From assembly GCF_000009765.2 (NCBI RefSeq), contig NC_003155.5, positions 8,308,001 through 8,372,000 on the forward strand: a stretch of DNA of 64,000 nucleotides, written 5' to 3'. The stretch is from Streptomyces avermitilis MA-4680 = NBRC 14893. Lineage in GTDB: Bacteria > Actinomycetota > Actinomycetes > Streptomycetales > Streptomycetaceae. The notes under the pieces were generated by a model that made no database searches, was not told the origin of the DNA, and saw nothing but the letters and a program-made list of their open reading frames with translations. The translations under genes and the position numbers were made by a program. The number at the start of each line of letters is the position of its first letter. Position 1 is the first letter of the stretch. This document shows, piece after piece, positions 49,015 through 57,101 of this stretch.

Positions 49015-49068
49015 GTGTACGCCTCCCCAACCTGCGCCGGACGCGGGAATGGTTCCCGGCGGGGATGA
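49015..49068 (+). CDS. 17-codon leader ORF coupled to the Clp-N gene
   Basis: GTG at 49015 follows a near-perfect ribosome site, AAGGAGGAGG at 49001-49010. The frame encodes 17 residues (VYASPTCAGRGNGSRRG) and stops at TGA 49066-49068, which overlaps the ATG of the next gene (49065-49067). It was too short to be called by usual methods. The peptide may matter less than translation delivering ribosomes to the next start. Confidence 0.5.
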   Translation: MYASPTCAGRGNGSRRG

Positions 49069-49658
49069 CCTCCGTGGACGAGGCTGATGAGGTGGGGGAT
49101 GTGCCATCCCGTACTCCCCGACAGCCGGCCGCCGAATCCGGCTCGCGCCGCGCCGAACTCGACGCCGGGCTCACCGCAGAGCTGGCCTCGGCGGTGGCCG
49201 GTGCGCGCAGACGGGCGGTGCGGGACGGGGACCGGCAGGTCGACACGGCCCATCTGCTGCACACGCTCCTCGAGACGGACCCCCAGGTGCATGCCGTCTT
49301 CGACGGCGGCCCGCAGGTCGCCCGGCTGCTCGGCTATCTCGTGCAGCGCAGCATCGGCTACGGGCTGCGCTGGCGGAGCCGCGTCGAGGACTCCGCCGCC
49401 GGGCCGACCGTGGGGGAGCCGGAGGGCTGGTCGCCGGTGGCGGCCGGCGCCATGGGGGCCGCCCATGAGCGGGCGGCGCGCCGCGGCGAGGACCGGGCGC
49501 GCGGTGTGGATCTGCTGGCCGCGATCGCCGCGGACCCCGAGTCCCGGGCCGTGGAGGTGCTCGGGCGGGCGGGAGTCGACGTCCGTGTGCTGCTGACGCG
49601 CATCGAGGCGTGGCTCGAGTTCGAGGACCTGGTCGGGGGTGGCGAGGTCGCGCCCTGA
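49065..49658 (+). CDS. Clp N-terminal domain protein
   Basis: The ~197-residue product has two Clp repeat-like halves (AELDAGLTAELASAVAGARRRAV, DTAHLLHTLLETD; then GAAHERAARRGEDRARGVDLLAAIAAD) and no ATPase domain. Such stand-alone N-domains are thought to act as adaptor or decoy partners of ClpC/ClpB. The start at 49065 is favoured over ATG 48990 because the latter would make the ribosome site code for three consecutive rare AGG codons. It is coupled to the short leader ORF. Confidence 0.75.
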   Translation: MTSVDEADEVGDVPSRTPRQPAAESGSRRAELDAGLTAELASAVAGARRRAVRDGDRQVDTAHLLHTLLETDPQVHAVFDGGPQVARLLGYLVQRSIGYGLRWRSRVEDSAAGPTVGEPEGWSPVAAGAMGAAHERAARRGEDRARGVDLLAAIAADPESRAVEVLGRAGVDVRVLLTRIEAWLEFEDLVGGGEVAP

Positions 49659-49780
49659 GACCCGTCCCGGCGCCTTTGGCCGAGCCCGGCCGGGGTCCCT
49701 CGGCCCTGTCGTCACGTCCAGTCGCTGAGACAGGTGTCATTTGGGGTGACGCTCATGTCATCGCCTGGCATCATGTGCCG

Positions 49781-50782
49781 GTGCGTACGTCTCAGGCCAG
49801 TCAGGGCAATCGTGGAAAAGGCGTCGGCCTGGGGCTTGCCCTGGCGTCGGCGGTCGCCTTCGGTGGATCAGGTGTCGCGGCCAAGCCGCTGATCGAGGCA
49901 GGGCTCGACCCGCTTCACGTGGTGTGGCTGCGCGTCTCGGGCGCCGCCCTGGTGATGCTGCCGCTCGCCGTACGCCACCGCGCCCTGCTGCGCCGGCGGC
50001 CCGCGCTGCTCATCGGGTTCGGGCTGCTCGCCGTGGCCGGTGTCCAGGCCTGCTACTTCGCCGCGATCTCGCGGATCCCCGTCGGGGTCGCCCTGCTCGT
50101 CGAATATCTCGCCCCCGCGCTGGTCCTGGGCTGGGTCAGGTTCGTCCAGCGGCGGCCGGTGACACGTGCCGCGGCTCTCGGAGTCGTCCTCGCGGTCGGC
50201 GGCCTCGCCTGCGTCGTCGAGGTGTGGTCGGGGCTCGGCTTCGACGCCCTCGGGCTGCTGCTCGCGCTCGCCGCCGCCTGCTGCCAGGTCGGCTACTTCG
50301 TTCTGTCCGACCAGGGCAGCGAGACGGGGGAGGACGCCCCCGACCCGCTGGGCGTCATCGCGTTCGGCCTGCTCATAGGCGCCCTCGTGCTCACCGTCGT
50401 GGCGCGGCCCTGGACCATGGACTGGTCGGTGCTCGGGGGCCGCGCGGACATGAACGGGGACTCGGTCCCCGCCGCACTGCTCCTCGGCTGGATCGTGCTG
50501 ATCGCAACCGTTGTCGCGTACGTGACCGGAGTGCTCTCCGTGCGCCGGCTCTCCCCGCAGGTCGCGGGCGTGGTGGCTTGTCTCGAAGCGGTCATCGCGA
50601 CCGTGCTCGCCTGGGTGCTGCTCGGCGAGCACCTGTCGGCGCCGCAGATCATCGGCGGCGCGGTGGTGCTGGTGGGCGCGTTCATCGCGCAGTCGTCGGC
50701 GCCCGCGAAACCGTCGGACGGGCCCGTCACCGGTGGGGGCGGGGCCGAAAGGCAGTTGTCGGCCCGTGGCACCGCCGCATAG
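49781..50782 (+). CDS. EamA/DMT-family transporter, first copy
   Basis: The ~333-residue protein has about ten hydrophobic spans in two EamA halves (ALASAVAFGGSGVAAKPLIEAGL; GVVACLEAVIATVLAWVLLGE). RhtA-like members export amino acids or other small metabolites. The start is uncertain: GTG 49781 or GTG 49775, without a strong ribosome site. A 12-codon leader frame follows immediately, before a second EamA gene. Confidence 0.85.
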   Translation: MRTSQASQGNRGKGVGLGLALASAVAFGGSGVAAKPLIEAGLDPLHVVWLRVSGAALVMLPLAVRHRALLRRRPALLIGFGLLAVAGVQACYFAAISRIPVGVALLVEYLAPALVLGWVRFVQRRPVTRAAALGVVLAVGGLACVVEVWSGLGFDALGLLLALAAACCQVGYFVLSDQGSETGEDAPDPLGVIAFGLLIGALVLTVVARPWTMDWSVLGGRADMNGDSVPAALLLGWIVLIATVVAYVTGVLSVRRLSPQVAGVVACLEAVIATVLAWVLLGEHLSAPQIIGGAVVLVGAFIAQSSAPAKPSDGPVTGGGGAERQLSARGTAA

Positions 50783-50792
50783 GGTGACGATC

Positions 50793-50831
50793 ATGCCTTT
50801 GACGCTCGTTCTTCCGCCTCCGGCCGCCTGA
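50793..50831 (+). CDS. 12-residue candidate leader peptide before the second EamA gene
   Basis: ATG at 50793 has AGGG 9 nt upstream and encodes MPLTLVLPPPAA, rich in Leu, Val and Pro, then TGA. GGCCGCC/GGCGGGCC bases around the stop can form a stem. Its position 170 bp before an exporter gene fits a ribosome-stalling or attenuation leader, but this rests on composition only. Confidence 0.4.
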   Translation: MPLTLVLPPPAA

Positions 50832-51003
50832 GGCGGGCCTTCCCGAACGCCCGGCGCATGACCGGGCCGAGCGGTGCTGCCCGCAGAAGAAGTCCGAGGA
50901 CCTTTCCGTGAGCCGGTGACCCGCGCGCGTATCTCCGTGACGCGTGCACACCGGCGGCGACGTGGTCCCTTCCTGAACTTCTGCTGACCTGCGGAGAGAA
51001 CAC

Positions 51004-51996
51004 GTGTCGAATGCTGTTTCCGGCCTGCCCATCGGGCGAGGCCTGCTCTATCTGACCGTCGCCGGTGCCGCCTGGGGCACCGCGGGCGCGGCCGCGTCGC
51101 TCGTCTACCGCGCCGGCGACATGGGGCCGGTCGCCCTGTCGTTCTGGCGCTGCGCCGGCGGGCTCGTCCTGCTGCTCGGTGCCCGGCTGCTGCGCTCGCG
51201 GGGCCGGCGGGCCGCGCTCCGGCCGCTGGGCCGGTGCGAGCCGACCGAGCCGCGTGAGTCACCGGCGCGCAAGGCGCTGCGGATCGGCGCCACGGGCCTC
51301 GGGCTCGCCGTCTTCCAGACCGCGTACTTCGCCGCCGTCGAGGCGACCGGCCTGGCGGTGGCCACCGTCGTCACGCTGGGCGCCGGGCCCGTGATCATCG
51401 CGCTCGGGGCGCGGTTGACCCTGGGGGAGCGGCTCGGGCGGGGCGGGATCACCGCCGTCGCCGGAGCGCTCGCCGGGCTGGCCGTCCTGGTGCTCGGCAG
51501 TGGGGGCGCGACGGTGCGTCCCTGGGGCGTGCTGCTCGCGGTCGTCTCCGCGGCCGGGTACTCCGCGATGACCCTGCTCACCCGGTGGTGGGGGCGCGAC
51601 GGCAGGGCCGACGCGTCCGCCACGACGGTGGGGGCGTTCGCGGTGACCACGCTCTGTCTGTTGCCGGCGGCCCTGGCCGAAGGGCTGCTGCCGTACACGG
51701 CTGAACCGGTCCACGTCCTGGGCCTGCTGGTGTACATCGCCGCCGTCCCCACGGCCCTCGCGTACGCCCTGTACTTCGCGGGTGCGGCCGTGGTCCGGTC
51801 GGCCACCGTGTCGGTGATCATGCTCCTCGAGCCGGTGAGCGCGGCGGTCCTGGCCGTGGGCCTGCTCGGTGAGCGCCTGACGGCGGCAACGCTGGTGGGC
51901 ACGCTGCTGATGCTCGGTTCCGTCGCGGGGCTTGCGGCGGCGGAGACACGGGCCGCGGCGGCGGGCGTTCCGCAGGGGGAGCCGACGCTCGTCTGA
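51004..51996 (+). CDS. EamA/DMT-family transporter, second copy
   Basis: The 330-residue protein has ten predicted spans and both EamA halves (VAGAAWGTAGAAASLVYRAG; VIMLLEPVSAAVLAVGLLGERL). It is about as distant from the first copy as normal paralogues. The GTG start follows GCGGAGAG. It probably exports an amino-acid-like metabolite. A G-rich heptamer repeat and a terminator follow. Confidence 0.87.
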   Translation: MSNAVSGLPIGRGLLYLTVAGAAWGTAGAAASLVYRAGDMGPVALSFWRCAGGLVLLLGARLLRSRGRRAALRPLGRCEPTEPRESPARKALRIGATGLGLAVFQTAYFAAVEATGLAVATVVTLGAGPVIIALGARLTLGERLGRGGITAVAGALAGLAVLVLGSGGATVRPWGVLLAVVSAAGYSAMTLLTRWWGRDGRADASATTVGAFAVTTLCLLPAALAEGLLPYTAEPVHVLGLLVYIAAVPTALAYALYFAGAAVVRSATVSVIMLLEPVSAAVLAVGLLGERLTAATLVGTLLMLGSVAGLAAAETRAAAAGVPQGEPTLV

Positions 51997-52045
51997 TCCG
52001 GGGCATCGGGTGCGGGCAACTACGGGGGCCGGGGGCCGGTATCTC

Positions 52046-52108
52046 GGGTGCGGGGTGCGGGGTGCGGGGTGCGGGGTGCGGGGTGCGGGGTGCCGGGTGT
52101 CGGGTGCC
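52046..52108 (+). repeat. Heptamer tandem repeat GGGTGCG, nine copies, G-quadruplex-capable
   Basis: Six perfect GGGTGCG units (52046-52087) are followed by three variants (52088-52108). Runs of four G separated by TGC on the plus strand meet the pattern for a G-quadruplex. It starts 50 bp after the EamA stop. Confidence 0.85.
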
Positions 52109-52114
52109 GCGTGC

Positions 52115-52146
52115 GGGTAAGGCCGGGCCCGCACCCGGCCTTACCC
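52115..52146. terminator. Hairpin terminator after the second EamA gene
   Basis: A perfect 13-bp stem (GGGTAAGGCCGGG with CCCGGCCTTACCC) encloses a 6-nt loop and directly follows the heptamer repeat. Confidence 0.75.
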
Positions 52147-52155
52147 GGCGGCGGG

Positions 52156-52388
52156 CTAGGCCGGGTCGTCCTCGACGTCCTCGACGTCCACGTGGTCCAC
52201 GACGTCCGCCCGACGTGCGCGGTGCAGGACGGCCGCATGGAAGCGCGCCCGGCGGAGCCCGCCGGGCGCCCGGTCGTCGACGGCCCTCAGCAGCACGTCC
52301 GGGGACGCTCGGACGGCGGCCCGCAGCGGGTCCGGGCGGATCGGCGGGGCGAGTGCCTCGCCGACCCGCCCGGCGTCGTACGCGCCAT
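52156..52388 (-). pseudogene. Short coding-like frame without a usable start, downstream of the split-barrel gene
   Basis: The minus-strand frame ending in TAG at 52156-52158 is open for about 78 codons with near-total G/C at third positions. It reads like protein (RVGEALAPPIRPDPLRAA, ARRADVVDHVDVEDVEDDP). No ATG or GTG in this frame precedes it back to the in-frame stop within the split-barrel gene. An ATG at 52388 sits in a TGATG junction with that gene's stop but is one base out of frame. This suggests a frameshifted small gene, real or from a sequence error. I do not recognise its family. Confidence 0.5.
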
Positions 52389-53077
52389 CACAGAGCCGCG
52401 AGATAGTCGGGCAGTTCGATCCCGGGTGCCAGGTCGGCGGCCGGGACCGGGGCGCCGTAGCCCCGGGTCAGCGGCAGGACGCCGGTCCAGTGGGGGAGCG
52501 TCAGGTCCTCGGGCTCGTCGTTGGGGCCGCCGGTGCGGAGCTTGGCGGAGACCTCGTCCAGGTCGAGGCTGATCACGGCGGTCGCGGCCAGTTCCTTGGC
52601 GTTGGCCGGCCGGGAGTCGTACGAGCGGCCGGGTACGACGTGGTCGACCAGGGCGTCCAGGGCCTCCCGCTTCTCATCGGGGTCGGTCACCTGGTGGGCG
52701 ATGCCGTGCACCACCACCGAACGGTAGTTGAGCGAGTGGTGGAAGGCGGACCGGGCCAGCACCAGACCGTCGACGTGGGTGACGGTCAGGCACACCGGGA
52801 GTCCCGGATCGGCCTGACCGGTCATCCGCAAGGGGCGTGAGCCGGTCGAACCGTGGACGTAGAGGCGCCTGCCGACCCGCCCGTACAGCGTGGGCAGTAC
52901 CACCGGGGCGCCGTCGCGGACGAAGCCGAGGTGGCAGACGTATCCCTCGTCGAGGATCGCGTGCACCAGCTCGTGGTCGTACGCGGCACGCTCACGGGAA
53001 CGGGTGGGGACGGTGCGGTCGGTCGGGGTGTAGGCAGCGGGCTGCGTCGTCCCTGGCTGGGTGCTCGTCTCCGGCAT
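52388..53077 (-). CDS. Pyridoxamine 5'-phosphate oxidase-family flavin split-barrel protein
   Basis: The ~229-residue product has the PNPOx-like split barrel (HELVHAILDEGYVCHLGFVRDGAPVV), the GSTGSRPLR FMN-phosphate motif and FHHSLNYRSVVVHG. It resembles nitroreductase-type NimA/flavin-binding proteins more than true PdxH. ATG 53077 has GGAGAG before it; ATG 53089 would be leaderless. It is divergent from a MocR regulator gene, so a vitamin B6 link is possible. Confidence 0.88.
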   Translation of the reverse strand: MPETSTQPGTTQPAAYTPTDRTVPTRSRERAAYDHELVHAILDEGYVCHLGFVRDGAPVVLPTLYGRVGRRLYVHGSTGSRPLRMTGQADPGLPVCLTVTHVDGLVLARSAFHHSLNYRSVVVHGIAHQVTDPDEKREALDALVDHVVPGRSYDSRPANAKELAATAVISLDLDEVSAKLRTGGPNDEPEDLTLPHWTGVLPLTRGYGAPVPAADLAPGIELPDYLAAL

Positions 53078-53112
53078 TGCGCTCTCCATTGTATTAGTGC
53101 ATAATCTGCTTT

Positions 53113-54444
53113 GTGCTAGGAGAGTATCGGATCGAAGGGCGTCGTGCGGCGGAGATTGCCGCCAGTGTCGAGCGCGCGGTGGGCTCGGGGGAGCTGGAGC
53201 CGGGTCAACTGCTCCCGCCGATGCGGGAGTTGGCGCTCGACCTCGGGGTGAATCCCAATACCGTCGCGGCCGCCTACCGGACCCTGCGCGAGCGCGGAGT
53301 CATCGAGACCTCCGGCCGCCGGGGCAGTCGTGTGCGCCCCAAGCCGGCCACGACGGGACGCGAGGACATCCGGGTCGAGGTGCCGGCCGGCGTACGGGAC
53401 GTCGCCGACGGCAACCCGGACCCGGCACTGCTTCCGGGCCTCGCCGAGGCGTTCGCGGGGGCCGCCGGGGAGGCGGACCGGGCGCCGGTGATGTACGGAG
53501 AGGACGCCGTCGAACCGGAGCTGGCACGGCTGGCGCGCGCGGCCCTGGACGCCGACGGTGTGCCGGACGGGCCCCTCGTCGTCACCTCCGGGTCGCTCGA
53601 CGCCATCGAGCGTGTCCTGGCGGCCCATCTGAAGCCGGGGGACGCGGTCGCCGTCGAGGACCCCGGCTGGGGCAGCCTGCTCGACCTCGTGCCGGCGCTC
53701 GGGCTGCGCACCGTCCCGGTTCGGGTCGACGGCGAAGGACCGCTCCCCGACGACGTGCGAAGCGCCCTGGAGGCCGGCGCGCGCGCCCTCGTCGTCACCG
53801 ACCGGGCGCAGAACCCCACGGGCGGCGCGGTGAGCGCCCCACGCGCGCGTGCCCTGCGCGCGGTGCTCGCCCAGCACCCCCAGACGCTGCTCATCGAGGA
53901 CGACCACGGCCACGCGATCGTCGACCTGCCCCTGCATCCCCTGAGCGGTACGACCCGGCACTGGGCCTTCGTCCGCTCCGTGGCCAAGGCCTACGGGCCC
54001 GACCTGCGGCTCGCCGTCCTCGCCGGGGACCCGGTCACGGTCGACCGCGTGCACGGGCGGCAGCGGCTCGGCCCCGGGTGGGTGAGCCGGCTGGTGCAGC
54101 GGGCCGTCGTGCGGCTGTGGGTGAGCGACGCGGTGGACGTACCGGCCGTGTCGGCGGCGTACGGGCGGCGCCGGGACGCGCTCATCGGCGCCCTTGCGGA
54201 GCGGGGCGTGGAGGCGTCCGGGCGCAGCGGGCTGAACGTGTGGGTGCCCGTCCCGGACGAGACCGGGGCGGTGGCGCGGCTGCTGCACGCCGGGTGGGCC
54301 GTCGCGCCCGGGTCCCGTTTCCGGATGAGCGCGCCGCCGGGCATCCGGATCACCGTCTCCACCCTCACCCCCGACGACGTCGGGCCGTTGGCGGACGCCG
54401 TCGCCTCCGCCGTCCGCCCCGCGCCCGCGCGCCGGTACGTGTGA
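53113..54444 (+). CDS. MocR-family GntR/aminotransferase regulator
   Basis: The 443-residue product has a GntR domain (ELEPGQLLPPMRELALDLGV) and an aminotransferase domain with the PLP lysine in RSVAKAYGPDLRL. It is a paralogue of the MocR protein encoded at 14083-15402. Only 35 bp separate it from the divergent split-barrel gene, and a TAATCT box ends 5 nt before its GTG, so it may be leaderless. MocR/PdxR proteins sense PLP; the neighbour makes B6-related control plausible. Confidence 0.9.
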   Translation: MLGEYRIEGRRAAEIAASVERAVGSGELEPGQLLPPMRELALDLGVNPNTVAAAYRTLRERGVIETSGRRGSRVRPKPATTGREDIRVEVPAGVRDVADGNPDPALLPGLAEAFAGAAGEADRAPVMYGEDAVEPELARLARAALDADGVPDGPLVVTSGSLDAIERVLAAHLKPGDAVAVEDPGWGSLLDLVPALGLRTVPVRVDGEGPLPDDVRSALEAGARALVVTDRAQNPTGGAVSAPRARALRAVLAQHPQTLLIEDDHGHAIVDLPLHPLSGTTRHWAFVRSVAKAYGPDLRLAVLAGDPVTVDRVHGRQRLGPGWVSRLVQRAVVRLWVSDAVDVPAVSAAYGRRRDALIGALAERGVEASGRSGLNVWVPVPDETGAVARLLHAGWAVAPGSRFRMSAPPGIRITVSTLTPDDVGPLADAVASAVRPAPARRYV

Positions 54445-54445
54445 G

Positions 54446-55381
54446 TCAGCGCCGCGCCCTGGCCTGAGTGAGCGCCGCACCCGCCAGAACGATCGCCGCG
54501 CCGACCGGGGTCGACCAGGTGAGCGACTCGCCGAGGATGGCGACGCCCGCCGCGGTGGCGATGACCGGGATGAAGTACGTGACCATCTGGGCCGTGGTCG
54601 GACCGACCTCGGCGACCAGGCCGTACTGGAGGAGGACGGCGAGCCCGGTGCCGAGGGCGCCCAGGGCGGCTATGGCGAGCAGCGGGACGACCGGGAAGTG
54701 GCTCGGCAGGGTGGTGAACAGCGGGGTGACGAAGGCGAGTTGCGCGGTGGCCAGGAGCAACTGGGCGCCGGTCATCGACAGGTGCGAGTGGCTGGAGCCG
54801 GCCAGGGTGCGGCGGACGTAGATCCAGCCGATCGGGTAGCTGAGGGAAGCGAGCAGGGCCATGGCCGTGCCCGTCGCGTCCAGGCCGTGGAAGCCCTGCC
54901 AGGCGCCGAGCACCGTCAGCACGCCCAGGAAGCCGATGCCCAGACCGGCCACCCTGCGCCGGGTCGGCCGGTCCTCGGAGAGGGCGACCAGGGAGAGGGC
55001 CATGCCCCACAGAGGTGAGGTCGCGTTGCAGATACCCGCGAGCGTCGACGGAATCGTCAGCTCCGAGTAGGCGAAGAGCGAGAACGGCAGGGCGTTGAGG
55101 AAGAACGCCGCGACCGCCAGATGCCCCCAGGTGCGCGCGCCGCGCGGCAGACGCTCCCGCTTCACGGCCATCGCCACAGCGAGCACCGCGGTCCCGAACA
55201 CCAGCCGCCCGAGCGTGACGTGGAACGGTGCGTACCCCGCCGTGCCGACCTTGATGAGCAGGAAGCTGAAGCCCCAGATCAGGGAGAGGACACCGAAGCG
55301 GATCCGCCAGTCGAGGGCGGTGCGGCGGCGGGGCGTGGACCCGGTCGGGGTGACGGGTCGAGAAGTGGCGACGGTGCTCAT
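54446..55381 (-). CDS. EamA/DMT-family transporter, third copy
   Basis: The 311-residue protein has ten spans and the EamA pattern (LSLIWGFSFLLIKVGTAGYAPFHV; YFIPVIATAAGVAILGESL). It converges on the MocR gene with one base between them, and is divergent from a LysR gene, which probably controls it through the dyad at 55404-55426. Confidence 0.88.
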   Translation of the reverse strand: MSTVATSRPVTPTGSTPRRRTALDWRIRFGVLSLIWGFSFLLIKVGTAGYAPFHVTLGRLVFGTAVLAVAMAVKRERLPRGARTWGHLAVAAFFLNALPFSLFAYSELTIPSTLAGICNATSPLWGMALSLVALSEDRPTRRRVAGLGIGFLGVLTVLGAWQGFHGLDATGTAMALLASLSYPIGWIYVRRTLAGSSHSHLSMTGAQLLLATAQLAFVTPLFTTLPSHFPVVPLLAIAALGALGTGLAVLLQYGLVAEVGPTTAQMVTYFIPVIATAAGVAILGESLTWSTPVGAAIVLAGAALTQARARR

Positions 55382-55403
55382 GGAGACAACGATGCGGCAG
55401 AAC

Positions 55404-55448
55404 AATCTCGTAGCACAATCGAGATTTCTCATCCGATATCTCGTAGCA
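55404..55448. promoter_or_regulatory. LysR operator candidate between the EamA and LysR genes
   Basis: AATCTCG (55404-55410) and CGAGATT (55420-55426) form a dyad with a 9-nt spacer. ATCTCGTAGCA recurs as a direct repeat at 55405-55415 and 55438-55448. The layout fits LysR recognition and activation sites. Confidence 0.6.
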
Positions 55449-55456
55449 TTGCTTAC

Positions 55457-56359
55457 ATGTTGAACCTGGAGCGCCTGCGCACGCTCGACGCCCTCGCCCG
55501 CCATGGCTCCGTCAGCGGTGCCGCCGAGGGGCTGCACGTCACGACATCGGCCGTGTCCCAGCAGATGTCGAAGCTGGAGCGCGAGGTCGGACAGCGACTC
55601 CTCGCGAGGAACGGACGCGGGGTGCGTCTCACCGACGCGGGGCGGCTGCTCGCCGACCATGCCGCGCGCATCCTGTCGCAGGTCGAGCTGGCCCAGTCCG
55701 ACCTGGAGGCGCAGCGCGGTCAGGTGGTGGGGGAGCTGCGCCTGTCCGCGTTCCCGACGGCCGCGCGCGGGCTGTTCCCGACCGCACTCGCCGCCCTGCG
55801 CGCCGAGCACCCGGCGCTGCGCGTGCGCTCCAGCGAGCTGGAGCCCGAGGCCGGGGTCGCCGGAGTGGTGCGCGGTGATCTCGACCTCGCGGTGGTGCTC
55901 GACTGGTACAACAAGCCGATGCCGTTGCCCGACGGCCTGGTCAAGGCGGCGATCCTCGACGACCCCGCCGACGTCGCCCTGCCGGCGGACCACCGGCTGG
56001 CCGGCAGGGCGGAGGTGGACCTCGGCGAGTTCGCCGACGACGAGTGGATCACCTGGGGCGAGGGCGAGTTCTGTCATGAGTGGCTGATGTTCACGCTGCG
56101 CTCCAAGGGCGTGGAGCCGTGCGTCGGCCACCGCGCGGCGGAGACCCATACCCAGCTCGGGCTGGTCGCCGCGGGGCTGGGGGTGTGCATCGTGCCGCTG
56201 CTGGGGCGCCATCCGATGCCCGCCGGAGTCGTCACCGTGCCGGTGCGGCAGCGTGTGCGGCGGCATGTGTACGTCGTCTGGCGGGCGGACGCCGACCGCC
56301 GCCCGTCGATCCGGGCGGCGGTGGGGGCGCTGCGGGCGGCCGGCGAGGCCATCGGCTGA
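55457..56359 (+). CDS. LysR-family transcriptional regulator
   Basis: The 300-residue product has the N-terminal LysR helix-turn-helix (LRTLDALARHGSVSGAAEGL, TTSAVSQQMSKLEREVG) and a substrate-binding C-domain (VVLDWYNKPMPLPDGL). The divergent EamA exporter is the natural target; the inducer is probably the exported compound. It converges on a flavin split-barrel gene. Confidence 0.92.
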   Translation: MLNLERLRTLDALARHGSVSGAAEGLHVTTSAVSQQMSKLEREVGQRLLARNGRGVRLTDAGRLLADHAARILSQVELAQSDLEAQRGQVVGELRLSAFPTAARGLFPTALAALRAEHPALRVRSSELEPEAGVAGVVRGDLDLAVVLDWYNKPMPLPDGLVKAAILDDPADVALPADHRLAGRAEVDLGEFADDEWITWGEGEFCHEWLMFTLRSKGVEPCVGHRAAETHTQLGLVAAGLGVCIVPLLGRHPMPAGVVTVPVRQRVRRHVYVVWRADADRRPSIRAAVGALRAAGEAIG

Positions 56360-56505
56360 GCGCATGGGTTGCGGCGCGTGCGCCGGGCGGCCTCGCTTGC
56401 TTTGCCCGAGCCCGAGCCCGGCCAGGGCGACGGGACACGTCCCGGGCGCCGACGGAGCGAACGCGGCCGCGGCGACCGGGGCAACCTCCGCCCGCCGACC
56501 GCCCC

Positions 56506-56973
56506 CTACATCGGCCCCAGCTTGCGGAAGTCCCACGAGGCGATCGCCGTCGGTGTCAGCCGGGCCCAGGCGTGGCGGCCGTCGTGCGGCATCTCCTCCA
56601 GGCCGAAGTTCTTGCGCGCGAACAAGGTCTCCGGGGCGTCGAGTTCGGCACACAGTTCCCCGGTGCGGGGAACCTCGCCCACGAATTCCACCGTGCCGGA
56701 CAGCTCCACGCCCCGCAGCTCCCCGTACTCCTCGCCGGTGTCGATCACCACGGCGATCCGCGGGTCCCGGCGCAGCTCCGTCCAGCGCTTGCTGCGCACC
56801 ACCGAGTACAGCCACAGCGACGTGCTGTCCCAGACGAACCAGAGGGTGCTCACATGCGGGGCGCCGTCCTTCGCGACGGTGGCCACGCGGCAGGTGCGCT
56901 GGGTCGTGAGGAACTCGTCCAGCTCGCCGGGCGTCATCATGATCTTCCGACCCCTGCGCTGAGTGACGGCCAT
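56506..56973 (-). CDS. Pyridoxamine 5'-phosphate oxidase-family flavin/F420 split-barrel protein
   Basis: The 155-residue product (TCRVATVAKDGAPHVSTLWFVWD, KRWTELRRDPRIAVVIDTG) belongs to the small PPOX/deazaflavin-type split-barrel group that binds FMN or F420. Actinobacterial members often reduce xenobiotics or tetrapyrrole-like compounds. GAGGGG precedes the ATG. A perfect dyad at 57005-57027 lies about 32 bp upstream, shared with the divergent cysteine-hydrolase-like gene. Confidence 0.88.
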   Translation of the reverse strand: MAVTQRRGRKIMMTPGELDEFLTTQRTCRVATVAKDGAPHVSTLWFVWDSTSLWLYSVVRSKRWTELRRDPRIAVVIDTGEEYGELRGVELSGTVEFVGEVPRTGELCAELDAPETLFARKNFGLEEMPHDGRHAWARLTPTAIASWDFRKLGPM

Positions 56974-57004
56974 GAGGTCCCCTCTTCTTATGTGTCATCA
57001 GAGA

Positions 57005-57027
57005 TTTTCTGACACTCCGTCAGAAAA
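57005..57027. promoter_or_regulatory. TTTTCTGAC-N5-GTCAGAAAA dyad between the split-barrel and cysteine-hydrolase-like genes
   Basis: A perfect 9-5-9 inverted repeat. Its core CTGAC-N5-GTCAG matches the sites at 8766 and 48836. Confidence 0.6.
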
Positions 57028-57101
57028 GCATGCGCCGTCTTCCGTCCCCACGCAATGCTCGTTACTCTCGCCCGCTCCGGCTTCGACGACAAGGGGACAC
57101 C

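Noticed and set aside
48990..49064. ATG at 48990 as the Clp-N gene start
   Set aside because: It would code the strong ribosome site as three consecutive rare AGG arginine codons; the coupled start at 49065 explains the sequence better.
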